Assembly: GCA_045604025.1 (NCBI GenBank)
Contig: JAZUNG010000103.1
Location: 1 to 13,305, forward strand
Direction of reading: 5' to 3'
Source of the DNA: RGIG5612 sp045604025
Lineage (GTDB): Bacteria; Bacillota; Clostridia; Lachnospirales; Lachnospiraceae
DNA length: 13,305 nucleotides
A model generated the notes under the pieces. The model worked only from the letters and a program-made list of their open reading frames with translations. It did not search any database and was not told where the DNA came from. Each line of letters begins with the position of its first letter. The stretch's first letter is position 1. The translations under genes were made by a program, and so were the position numbers. Below are positions 6,343 through 13,025 of the stretch, piece by piece.

Positions 6343-7272
6343 TTATTCCATATCTATCTCTCCGATCAGCTCCGGATACCAGCTGACCGCTTCTTTCACA
6401 CGTTTGACCACAGGCATTCCGGCTCCCGAAAGAACGACCAGTTTTCCGATCTGCTCCTCAGTTACGCATCCAACATAAGGCTCAACTGTCACGATATTGC
6501 CCACGCAGTCCGCGAACATCAGTCCGTCAGCGGTTCCGATAAAGCCTTTCACCCGGAAGGTCGCATCTGCGAACATCTCTACAAATTTCTTCAGCTGATA
6601 GGCTGTGATCTCCGGCCTTACGGTAACCGTGAGGCTCCTCATGGAGATATCAGCCGTAAGCGGCATCTTCTTATCATCTTCGGCACCGGATGCTGCCAGC
6701 ATATCCAGGATGTCTTCAGGGACCTTTCCGAAGCTGGTCTGAAGTATCACCAGATCCGGCCTCTGACCCTCTATGAGTGATCTGGTAAGTGCCAGTTCCT
6801 CTTCCGTGGCCAGATCGGTCTTGTTGATCAGGGCAATATCGCATGCAGCTATCTGTTTGACCGTTGTTTTGGACTTGGCATATACCTTAGGGAATCTGAC
6901 CGCATCCACGAGGCAGATCGTTCCCATGAACTCTATGTCAGGATAACGCTCTCCATCCCGGAAAAGGCGTTTCACACCTGTGGGGTCTGACAGCCCGGAG
7001 GATTCCACTATGACCACATCGGTATCTTCCCTGACAAATGTATGCAGCGCCTTTTCAAACTGGTCGAACCTGCAGGAGCAGAATACTGAACCTCCTGCGA
7101 TCTCTTCCAGGCCGATGCCCAACTCAGAAAGGAGGGTGCCGTCGACACCCTCCTTCCCAAATTCATTGATTATCAGCTGCATTTTCAGACCGTCAAATAA
7201 ATGAATGAAATTCTTCAGAAAAGTGCTCTTTCCTGATCCTAAAAAACCTGTGATCAGATATAACTTGCTCAA
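6343..7272 (-). CDS. CobW/COG0523 family GTPase (metallochaperone-like)
   Basis: A 309-residue P-loop GTPase of the G3E/COG0523 group, whose members deliver metals to target enzymes. Walker A is GFLGSGKST (9-17), Walker B-like VVIVESSGLSDP lies near 86-97, and NKTDL is the guanine-specificity motif. The usual CxCC metal motif is altered: the site reads GGSVFCSCRFD (60-70), so the first two positions are Ser62 and Phe64 while Cys65 remains and Cys67 is extra. The C-terminal CobW domain begins near residue 205 (SLTVTVRPEITAYQLKKF). The start is TTG at 7272 with GGAG at 7281-7284, inside the end of the upstream methyltransferase gene (two-base gap), so the two are translationally linked. Metal supply to that methyltransferase is a fair inference. 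Confidence 0.92.
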   Translation of the reverse strand: MSKLYLITGFLGSGKSTFLKNFIHLFDGLKMQLIINEFGKEGVDGTLLSELGIGLEEIAGGSVFCSCRFDQFEKALHTFVREDTDVVIVESSGLSDPTGVKRLFRDGERYPDIEFMGTICLVDAVRFPKVYAKSKTTVKQIAACDIALINKTDLATEEELALTRSLIEGQRPDLVILQTSFGKVPEDILDMLAASGAEDDKKMPLTADISMRSLTVTVRPEITAYQLKKFVEMFADATFRVKGFIGTADGLMFADCVGNIVTVEPYVGCVTEEQIGKLVVLSGAGMPVVKRVKEAVSWYPELIGEIDME

Positions 7273-7274
7273 CT

Positions 7275-8657
7275 TTATTTCTCCATATTTTCCAGTGCTT
7301 CGGAAATCTTACCCTCCAGCTCTTCTCTGGACGGAATGATCGACAGATAGATCAGTTTTCCGTTCAGGTACATGGAAGGCAGGTTCAGGACTCCCATCTT
7401 GGCGCAGCGGGCAATATTTTCCTTATAGATATACTTGTATTCAACCATGTCTATCCTGTCGCCAAATGTTTCCTTCGCCTGCAGGGCTGCACCCAGCATA
7501 TAGCCGCATGCTGCGCACTGTGCCGAATCAAGAGTAAATACTTCCAGAAGAGGCTTCTCCAGATGTTCATAATCCGGAAGGACTACGCTGGATGTATCAA
7601 TCTCTGCTGAATGGTAATTCTTTACCATTTCACGAACTTCGTCTGTCTCCAGAGCTGCCTGAGCTATGCCGATACAGTTTTCGATCGGTACATCATATGG
7701 CATATCACATCCGGGAGCTATGATAAAGTTCTTCTTGTCGCCGATGCTGTCCAGAAGGTCAACGGCGCACTTCATATTGTCCATCTGGTTGCCCAGAAGC
7801 ATGACAGATGTCAAAGGCAGATTTCCTCCGATAGCGACATTATATCTGTCAGTGATCTGTTTTGCCGCAACGATGTCTACGTTCTCGTCAACCGAGATCG
7901 AATCAGGGTCTGTCAGACACATTCCTTCGATGTTCCTGGTAGCATCACCGCATACGAAGAATGATGAGAATGCTCCCTGCTCTCTGATGTGGGCGAATAT
8001 CTCCTTGTATGGATCTGAGCAGTACATGTCAAAGTCATCTGTTGAGATCTGGGAGATAAGAGGGTCTACCATGGCGATAACATCCATGCCGGCCTCGATA
8101 TAATAATCTGCAACCTTCATACAGGTACGCGCGCAGAATGCGAAGAGAGACTTCAGTTCATCCTCAAAATCATACATGTCAGTAAAGATCTGATTGCCTC
8201 TTAAATGGGAAGCAAGAGTAAAAGGTCCGCAGATCAGACCGTAAAGAGCCGTGGTCTCGCCTACAGCTTCTTTCATGCGGCGCATGACTTCCAGTACATA
8301 AGGGAATCTGCCTGATTCTTTGGTAGGGATCTTGCAGTCGCATGGTGTGACAGGCGGCTCATCCTCATCATCAGTCTCCAGAGGATGGCTGGATACTGAA
8401 GGCGGGCAATCGTCTGCCCATACCAGGTCACAGCCCAGGCACTCAGCCTCTATCTGAAGATCAAATATCACGGGCTGGCCGTCAGGCTTGTACAGTCTGT
8501 TAACCTCGAGAAGTGATTCAACGGCAGCATCAGGATCTGTAAGCATTTCAGTCGCTTTATATCCTTTAAGCTTTCCTGCATGTACACCTGCGAACGGAAC
8601 CCAGGGAGCCCTCTCTACAGGCTCATGTCTCAATGTCTGAAATAATAATTCTTTCAC
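7275..8657 (-). CDS. URO-D superfamily methyltransferase fused to a thioredoxin-like domain
   Basis: A 460-residue protein. Residues 1-350 form a uroporphyrinogen-decarboxylase-type barrel, the fold of MtaA/MtbA/CmuA and MtvB-like corrinoid methyltransferases. The zinc site normally reads HxC...C; here it is FFVCGD (Phe234, Cys236) with Cys317 in APGCDMP, so the His ligand seems replaced. Residues 365-460 are a thioredoxin-like domain with CAAC (Cys381, Cys384) and a cis-Pro loop NLPSMYLNGK (Pro427). True URO-D of heme synthesis is about 350 residues without this tail. The GTG at 8657 is chosen because GGAGG (8666-8670) sits eight bases upstream; an in-frame GTG at 8666 overlaps that site. 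It could be the substrate:corrinoid methyltransferase of the cluster or the second methyltransferase; sequence alone does not decide. Confidence 0.9.
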   Translation of the reverse strand: MKELLFQTLRHEPVERAPWVPFAGVHAGKLKGYKATEMLTDPDAAVESLLEVNRLYKPDGQPVIFDLQIEAECLGCDLVWADDCPPSVSSHPLETDDEDEPPVTPCDCKIPTKESGRFPYVLEVMRRMKEAVGETTALYGLICGPFTLASHLRGNQIFTDMYDFEDELKSLFAFCARTCMKVADYYIEAGMDVIAMVDPLISQISTDDFDMYCSDPYKEIFAHIREQGAFSSFFVCGDATRNIEGMCLTDPDSISVDENVDIVAAKQITDRYNVAIGGNLPLTSVMLLGNQMDNMKCAVDLLDSIGDKKNFIIAPGCDMPYDVPIENCIGIAQAALETDEVREMVKNYHSAEIDTSSVVLPDYEHLEKPLLEVFTLDSAQCAACGYMLGAALQAKETFGDRIDMVEYKYIYKENIARCAKMGVLNLPSMYLNGKLIYLSIIPSREELEGKISEALENMEK

Positions 8658-8660
8658 AAA

Positions 8661-8742
8661 AAGCACCTCCGATATAATCTATTTACAGGAAAATGATTTT
8701 AAGTTGCTTTCCTTGTTGAACAGATTATATCAGGAGGTGCTT
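8661..8742. repeat. Inverted repeat, 20/21-bp arms around a 41-base spacer
   Basis: The left arm 8661-8680 (AAGCACCTCCGATATAATCT) and the right arm 8722-8742 are reverse complements except for one extra base. Weaker similarity runs outward on both sides, including AATAATAATTC at 8641 against GAATTATTAT at 8754. On the minus-strand transcript the upstream arm would pair with the GGAGG ribosome binding site of the methyltransferase gene, so the hairpin could block translation. Each arm also looks like a gene-start region, suggesting an inverted duplication. Confidence 0.75.
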
Positions 8743-8829
8743 ATGCATCTTTTGAATTATTATCTTATATTGGTACTTTTTTTAGATTGTATGGCTATAA
8801 TTTCAGAAATACATATATTCTATAAATAG
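8743..8829 (+). CDS. Possible 28-residue hydrophobic small ORF, perhaps a start-region fossil
   Basis: ATG at 8743 is preceded by a perfect AGGAGG and encodes MHLLNYYLILVLFLDCMAII plus eight more residues before TAG. It would be a short membrane peptide. The ribosome binding site and first codons mirror the start of the methyltransferase gene on the other strand, and its end overlaps the 3' end of the RACo gene. It is therefore more likely a by-product of the inverted duplication than a working gene. Confidence 0.2.
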   Translation: MHLLNYYLILVLFLDCMAIISEIHIFYK

Positions 8830-10254
8830 ATCCTGGAAGACACGGCTTTCTGCCAGACTGATCTCCTCTGACTTCTCAGGCACACGCAGGAACCTCTCCC
8901 TGGAAGACGGATCAGCCACGAACTGCACCGCACCCTTGAGTGAAGTGTTTCCCACAGCCTCTGCCTTGCCGATCAGTTCCTGCGGGAGGAGTCCTATACC
9001 GGCACATTTTTCCAGATCTATCTTCTGTCCGAATCCACCGGCGATATAGAGCTTATCGATATCGTCGTATGTGACTCCGTATGCGTCTATCAGTGTTTCC
9101 AGACCGGCTCTGACAGCAGACTTGGCCAGCTGCACTTCACGCACGTCCTTCTCGGAGAACGATACTCCGTCACAGATATTGAACCCGTCATCTATATACT
9201 CTTCATCCAGCGCGCCTGTCTCATCTATCAGTTCTTCCTTCAGCAGCTCATATGTCAGGTCTATGACGCCGCTTCCGCAAATACCGACGGGCTGCTGACC
9301 ATCTATGGTCTCATAGGATATGCTGCCGTCATTTATCTCAACATGGCTGATGGCACCCGGAATACCCGCAACTCCGCAGGATATATTTACGCCCTCAAAC
9401 GCAGGACCTGCAGCAGTTGATGTGCACAGGATCCGGTCAGCGCATCCAATGGCCATCTCGCCGTTTGTACCCAGATCCAAAAACGCGCATATCTTCTCGC
9501 TCTGATCGATCCCCATATTCACTATTCCGCTTACTATATCGGCTCCCACATAGGTACTGATACCGGGCAGGAACGTATAGCCGTCTTTCTCATGAAGCGA
9601 TATGTCTACAGGTGTAAAAGGGACAACTCCCAGAGTCTCGCAGGAATAACCCGCCAGAAGATGCTGCATGGTAGTATTGGCTGAGATCACTGTCTGTACA
9701 GGTCTGTTTCCGATACCTAGTCGGTCTGCCAGATTTCTGATGTCAGATTCAACTATCTCTTTCAGCTGACTGCCATGACCCTCATTGGATGCCACTATCC
9801 TCGACAGAACGTCTGCGCCAAATGTGCGCTGATGATTGACAGATGTAGCTGTACGAAGGACCGCCCCATCCCTGACCGCAGCAGCGGCGATGGTAGTTGT
9901 TCCTATATCTACGGCCAGAGATACATCCGACAGATCCGAGATATCTGCCGCAGACACTGTATGCTCATTCGCTCCCAGGCTTTCAGCAGCGATATTTTCC
10001 TCAGACAATTCAAAGGAAATGGTGAAATCCCCATTCACAAATGTCTTGCAGGCCAGTCTGTATCCCTGTGAGATCTCATCTGAACCCAGGCATTTCAGAT
10101 CATATTCTGAAGGCTCCGGTGCATTTTCCATGAACCTCACCATACATCTGCCGCAGATCCCTCTGCCTCCGCAGTCCGCAGGTAGCAGGTGCCCTGCTCT
10201 CTTCAGGATATCGTGTATGCTTGTCTTTCCGTCTGAATGAAACCTGTAGATCAT
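8803..10254 (-). CDS. Reductive activator of corrinoid proteins, RACo type (2Fe-2S plus ASKHA)
   Basis: A 483-residue ATP-dependent activator that reduces oxidised Co(II) corrinoid back to Co(I). The N-terminal 2Fe-2S ferredoxin domain has Cys28, Cys34, Cys37 and Cys69 in the plant-type CX5CX2CXnC spacing (DCGGRGICGRC). The ASKHA/actin-like ATPase core starts with AVDIGTTTIAAAAV (114-127). The family signature LYIAGGFGQKIDLEKCAGIG lies near residue 402. Characterised RACo proteins exceed 600 residues; this one lacks most of the linker and middle segment. ATG at 10254 has AAGGAA at 10262-10267, overlapping the HxlR stop (12-base gap). Its partner is probably the carrier at 4320-4958, in a separate transcription unit. 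A 145-base gap with an inverted repeat separates it from the methyltransferase gene. Confidence 0.92.
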   Translation of the reverse strand: MIYRFHSDGKTSIHDILKRAGHLLPADCGGRGICGRCMVRFMENAPEPSEYDLKCLGSDEISQGYRLACKTFVNGDFTISFELSEENIAAESLGANEHTVSAADISDLSDVSLAVDIGTTTIAAAAVRDGAVLRTATSVNHQRTFGADVLSRIVASNEGHGSQLKEIVESDIRNLADRLGIGNRPVQTVISANTTMQHLLAGYSCETLGVVPFTPVDISLHEKDGYTFLPGISTYVGADIVSGIVNMGIDQSEKICAFLDLGTNGEMAIGCADRILCTSTAAGPAFEGVNISCGVAGIPGAISHVEINDGSISYETIDGQQPVGICGSGVIDLTYELLKEELIDETGALDEEYIDDGFNICDGVSFSEKDVREVQLAKSAVRAGLETLIDAYGVTYDDIDKLYIAGGFGQKIDLEKCAGIGLLPQELIGKAEAVGNTSLKGAVQFVADPSSRERFLRVPEKSEEISLAESRVFQDLFIEYMYF

Positions 10255-10266
10255 GATCCGTTCCTT

Positions 10267-10734
10267 TCAATAATCGTAGTTCTGCCGCTTGATAGTCTTT
10301 CTTTTCTGATTGTTCTTAAAGACCTCACTGTCAATAACTCCCTGCAGCGCCTCAACATACTTCTCAGACTGATGTACGACGTAGTTGTCGGCATCGATCG
10401 GGATGTCGGCTTCCTTAAGACGTTTTATGCTCCATATGTACAGGATATCCAGAGCAGGCATTACCTCCTCGCCTATCTCAGTCAGAGAGTATTCAACCCT
10501 GGGAGGGATAGTGTCAAAAGATATCCTTTTGATCAGCCCGTCATGCATCAGTTCCCTGAGCTGCTGAGCCAGAACTTTTTCCGATATCGGGATGGCTTTC
10601 AGTGTCTGATTAAAGCGGATCGTGCCAAAAGTATAGATCTCATGGAGGATGGTCATCTTCCATTTTCCGCCCAGACACTGCAGAACATAATGATAAGGAT
10701 TGACCGGTTCGTTCAGATTCAGTTTAGTTGCCAT
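10267..10734 (-). CDS. HxlR-family (DUF24) winged-helix regulator
   Basis: A 155-residue DNA-binding protein. Residues 14-105 are the MarR-like winged helix of HxlR proteins: CLGGKWKMTILHEI (20-33), IRFNQTLKAIPISEKVLAQQ with the recognition helix (39-58), and the wing RVEYSLTEIGEE (79-90). The only cysteine is Cys20, just before GGKWK; the N-terminal Cys used by redox-sensing members such as YodB is absent at its usual place. The C-terminal 50 residues are longer than in many homologues and end in a basic tail. ATG at 10734 has only a weak GGGGG upstream. It is the first gene of the minus-strand methyltransferase unit and is divergent from the SDR operon, so it may control both through the palindrome at 10813-10832. 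Confidence 0.9.
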   Translation of the reverse strand: MATKLNLNEPVNPYHYVLQCLGGKWKMTILHEIYTFGTIRFNQTLKAIPISEKVLAQQLRELMHDGLIKRISFDTIPPRVEYSLTEIGEEVMPALDILYIWSIKRLKEADIPIDADNYVVHQSEKYVEALQGVIDSEVFKNNQKRKTIKRQNYDY

Positions 10735-10777
10735 TTTGACCCCCAGTCTGTTCGTTAAATATCACAATTTCAAGAGT

Positions 10778-10786
10778 ATTCTATCA
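10778..10786 (-). promoter_or_regulatory. Possible extended -10 promoter for the HxlR operon
   Basis: On the minus strand TGATAGAAT (10786-10778) fits an extended -10 element (TGn plus TAGAAT). The -35 region is only a T-rich run. The transcript would start near 10771, leaving a leader of about 36 bases. Confidence 0.35.
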
Positions 10787-10812
10787 TATATATATACCAA
10801 AAAAAAGGCTTA

Positions 10813-10832
10813 TACTTACCATTTGGTAAGTA
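10813..10832. promoter_or_regulatory. Palindromic operator candidate for the HxlR regulator
   Basis: TACTTACCA and TGGTAAGTA are perfect 9-bp arms around TT. An overlapping second element follows: ACTTACTATTT at 10833-10843 repeats ACTTACCATTT at 10814-10824, and GTAAGT/ACTTAC pair around 10832. It lies between the two divergent promoters. Its size and shape resemble sites bound by HxlR/DUF24 proteins. Confidence 0.55.
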
Positions 10833-10850
10833 ACTTACTATTTTGTGTGT

Positions 10851-10911
10851 ATTGCACCAATATTCTATTGGATATACAATAAATTAACAACAAATTGCAC
10901 AAATATTTTAT
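10851..10911. repeat. Pair of 18-bp direct repeats 43 bp apart in the SDR promoter
   Basis: ATTGCACCAATATTCTAT (10851-10868) and ATTGCACAAATATTTTAT (10894-10911) match at 16 of 18 positions. The 43-base offset is close to four helical turns. The first copy contains the -35 box and most of an inverted repeat CCAATA-TTC-TATTGG (10857-10871); the second would lie in the 5' leader. Confidence 0.5.
10852..10880 (+). promoter_or_regulatory. Promoter of the SDR/cyclase/BKACE operon
   Basis: TTGCAC (10852-10857) and TACAAT (10875-10880) are separated by 17 bases, a good sigma-A spacing. Transcription would begin near 10887, giving a leader of about 57 bases. Operator-like repeats overlap and precede it. 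Confidence 0.6.
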
Positions 10912-10943
10912 GCGGTTTTTAAGAAAGGAGGCATTTATAAAAA

Positions 10944-11738
10944 ATGGTCAATCTGGAGAAAAATTTTGTAAACAACATGTTTTCCGTTGAGGGAAAAGTA
11001 GCACTCGTTACCGGTGCAACCGGGGCCTTAGGATGCGTACTTTCCAAGGCATACGGATATGCCGGAGCAAAGGTATTCATGACCGGCAGAAATGCAGCCA
11101 AGCTTCAGGCTCTTGAAGAAGAGTTCAAGGCTGAAGGCATCGACTGTGCTTACGCTGTAGCAGATCCTTCCAAAGAGGAAGATGTTGATGCACTCATCAA
11201 GGCAGCTGTAGAGAAATACGGTGAGATCAATATCCTTGCCATCGCTCATGGCTTCAACAAGCCTCAGAGCGTACTCGATCAGTCTGTTGCTGAGTGGCAG
11301 TACATCATGGATGCAGACTGCAAGAGCGTATACATCGTAACCAAGAAGGTTGCTGAGCAGATGGTTGCCCAAGGCAAGGGCGGCAAGATGGTAGTTGTTA
11401 CCAGCCAGCGTTCAACTCGTGGTATGGCAGGCTATACAGGCTACTGCACCAGCAAGGGCGGCGCTGATATGATGGTTTCCTGCCTTGCATGCGATCTGAC
11501 AGCAAAATATGGCATGAATGTCAACTCCATCTGCCCCACTGTATTCCCCAGCGAGCTGACCGAGTGGATGTTCGATCCCGAGAGCCCTGTTTACAAGAAC
11601 TTCCTGGCAAGAGAGCCCATCGGACGTCTGGGAGAGCCCAGCGACTTCGTTGGCTATGCTCTGTTCCTGTCATCAGCTGCATCTGATTTCATCACCGGTG
11701 CACACTGTGACTGCTCAGGCGGATATTTGGTAGTGTAA
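10944..11738 (+). CDS. SDR-family reductase, candidate phloroglucinol reductase
   Basis: A 264-residue classical short-chain dehydrogenase/reductase, cytoplasmic and NAD(P)-dependent. The cofactor motif TGATGALG is at 23-30. The catalytic triad is Ser154 (TSQRS), Tyr167 and Lys171 (YCTSK). The usual NNAG after strand 4 is replaced by AHGF (101-104), which is unusual. ...PTVFPSELTEW (198-208) is the substrate-loop region and SGGYLVV ends the protein. ATG at 10944 follows AAGGAGG (10925-10931), a slightly long 12-base spacing. It is the first gene of an operon with a cyclase-family hydrolase and a BKACE lyase. These three families together match the phloroglucinol pathway, so reduction of phloroglucinol to dihydrophloroglucinol is my leading guess; other ketone substrates are possible. 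Confidence 0.9.
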   Translation: MVNLEKNFVNNMFSVEGKVALVTGATGALGCVLSKAYGYAGAKVFMTGRNAAKLQALEEEFKAEGIDCAYAVADPSKEEDVDALIKAAVEKYGEINILAIAHGFNKPQSVLDQSVAEWQYIMDADCKSVYIVTKKVAEQMVAQGKGGKMVVVTSQRSTRGMAGYTGYCTSKGGADMMVSCLACDLTAKYGMNVNSICPTVFPSELTEWMFDPESPVYKNFLAREPIGRLGEPSDFVGYALFLSSAASDFITGAHCDCSGGYLVV

Positions 11739-11740
11739 GG

Positions 11741-11880
11741 GTGGAAAACCCGGTTTGGCGGAGCTTGCTCCGACAAAACAGGGCTTGACACACAGGGGAC
11801 ATGAGCACGTAGCCACGGCAGTGGCGAAAGTGCGAATGGTCCCAGTGGCGCTAAGAGCACGTAGTGCGGAGCGGCACGCA
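11741..11880 (+). other. Compact structured intergenic element of unknown function
   Basis: This GC-rich stretch between the SDR and cyclase genes folds on paper into several nested stems. TTTG/CAAA and CGGAG/CTCCG enclose a CTTG tetraloop (11754-11777). GGGAC (11795-11799) can pair with GTCCC (11839-11843) around GCAC/GTGC and a GCCAC-GGCA-GTGGC hairpin (11812-11825). GTG-CGCT pairs with AGCG-CAC around a GCAC-GTA-GTGC hairpin (about 11846-11878). The phrase GAGCACGTAG occurs twice. No T-run follows directly, so it is not a simple terminator, and no ORF fits. It could be a regulatory RNA, a processing or stability element, or a REP-like dispersed repeat. Confidence 0.5.
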
Positions 11881-11921
11881 ACAATACGAAATCATTTTTT
11901 TATTATTTTGGAGGTATTATA

Positions 11922-12935
11922 ATGGCAAAAGTTTATGTTGACCTTACTCATCCTTTTGGAGCTGAGATCCCCCGCTGGCCTTATTTCGATAAGCCCGAGA
12001 TCGACAACACCCACACAATGGCAAAGGGCGGCGTTCTGACCCAGAGCATCAAGTGCACTATGCACACCGGAACACACTGTGACGCTCCCCGTCACGTTAT
12101 GGAATATGAATTTGACGGCCGCAGAGCACGTTATACACATGAGATGCCTGTAGACGCTTACACAGGCGAGGCTGTAGTTCTCAAGATCGATATCGAGCCC
12201 TGGGGACTGATCACAGACAAACATCTGGAAGCTGCATGCGAGAAGTGGGGAGTTAATCCCGAAGATCTGCGCGGCAAGGTTCTCTGCCTGAACACAGGCA
12301 CGCATCGTCTGTTTGATGACAGCAAGGCTTACTATCACTATGCCGCAGGTACCGGAATCGATGCCGGCAAGTGGTTTGTAAAGCGCGGCGTTAAGTGCGT
12401 AGCTATGGACGGCCAGGCACTTGACCATCCTCTTCACACTGCTATGGGCAACAACGGTATGACCCGTATGAACCTTCTGGGCGCTACCGGCAAGCCTCTG
12501 ACAGAAGAGTACAGGGAACTGTTCGGTGAGGAAGCTTATGCTGAGTTCGACAAGTTCGAATATATCCGCATCCATGGCCAGGCAGCTTACGAAGAGAAGT
12601 TCGGTGAGCTGGAAGACCTCGGTGTATGGGGAACATGGGAGCCCTGCCACAAGGAAATGCTCGGCCACGGCATCGTAGGCGTTGAGAACCTGGGCGGCGA
12701 CCTGGACAAGATCCCTGCAGGTGTATTCTTCAACTTCTTCTGCTTCCCTCTTCGCTGGTGGATGGGCGACGGCTCTATGGCCCGCTGCGTAGCATATATC
12801 GATGAGGATCTCCTGGACAAGAACGTTCCTGACCGCGAGTACAAGTATGGTGGAACAGGATATGGTCCTGAAGAGATGGGCGGCGGAAGCGGCCTCGAGT
12901 ACATGCAGAAACTGTTCGGAAGACCTATTCAGTAA
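11922..12935 (+). CDS. Cyclase-family metal hydrolase, candidate dihydrophloroglucinol cyclohydrolase
   Basis: A 337-residue member of the cyclase family (PF04199), metal-dependent hydrolases that include kynurenine formamidase and isatin hydrolase. The signature HxGTHxDxPxH is intact as HTGTHCDAPRH (48-58), supplying the metal ligands. Further conserved parts are VLCLNTGTHRLF near 125 and VAMDGQALDHPLHTAMG near 165. It is longer than kynurenine formamidase (about 210-260) because of an added C-terminal section rich in Gly and Trp. ATG at 11922 follows GGAGG (11910-11914) at seven bases. No signal peptide. Between an SDR and a BKACE it fits the ring-opening step of phloroglucinol breakdown, hydrolysing dihydrophloroglucinol to 3-hydroxy-5-oxohexanoate. 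The family is sure; the substrate is inference. Confidence 0.9.
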   Translation: MAKVYVDLTHPFGAEIPRWPYFDKPEIDNTHTMAKGGVLTQSIKCTMHTGTHCDAPRHVMEYEFDGRRARYTHEMPVDAYTGEAVVLKIDIEPWGLITDKHLEAACEKWGVNPEDLRGKVLCLNTGTHRLFDDSKAYYHYAAGTGIDAGKWFVKRGVKCVAMDGQALDHPLHTAMGNNGMTRMNLLGATGKPLTEEYRELFGEEAYAEFDKFEYIRIHGQAAYEEKFGELEDLGVWGTWEPCHKEMLGHGIVGVENLGGDLDKIPAGVFFNFFCFPLRWWMGDGSMARCVAYIDEDLLDKNVPDREYKYGGTGYGPEEMGGGSGLEYMQKLFGRPIQ

Positions 12936-12949
12936 TCAGATTTTTCTCT

Positions 12950-12991
12950 ATATGCCCTGTCAGATACAAACCGTATTCTGACGGGGCATAT
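12950..12991 (+). other. Long intercistronic stem-loop between cyclase and BKACE genes
   Basis: ATATGCCC, a T-G wobble, GTCAGA and TAC pair with GTA, TCTGAC and GGGCATAT with one bulge, about 18 bp in all, around an AAACC loop. No T-tract follows on the plus strand, so a terminator role is unlikely. It may protect the cyclase mRNA 3' end or set the ratio of the two products. Confidence 0.55.
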
Positions 12992-13025
12992 CGATCAATA
13001 CAACTGTTAACAAGGAGTAATCGAT

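Noticed and set aside
6337..6780. Plus-strand ORF of 147 residues
   Set aside because: It is antisense to the CobW gene and begins inside the AraC stop region without a ribosome binding site.
8658..8666. GTG start at 8666 for the URO-D fusion gene
   Set aside because: It overlaps the GGAGG ribosome binding site; the GTG at 8657 has the correct eight-base spacing.
11654..11884. Minus-strand ORF of 76 residues over the structured element
   Set aside because: No ribosome binding site or family features; base pairing explains the region better.
11892..12668. Minus-strand ORF of 258 residues
   Set aside because: It is the antisense shadow of the cyclase-family gene, which has the HTGTHCDAPRH motif and a proper ribosome binding site.
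12950..12991. Terminator after the cyclase gene
   Set aside because: The stem is strong, but no T-run follows on the plus strand and the BKACE gene follows at once.
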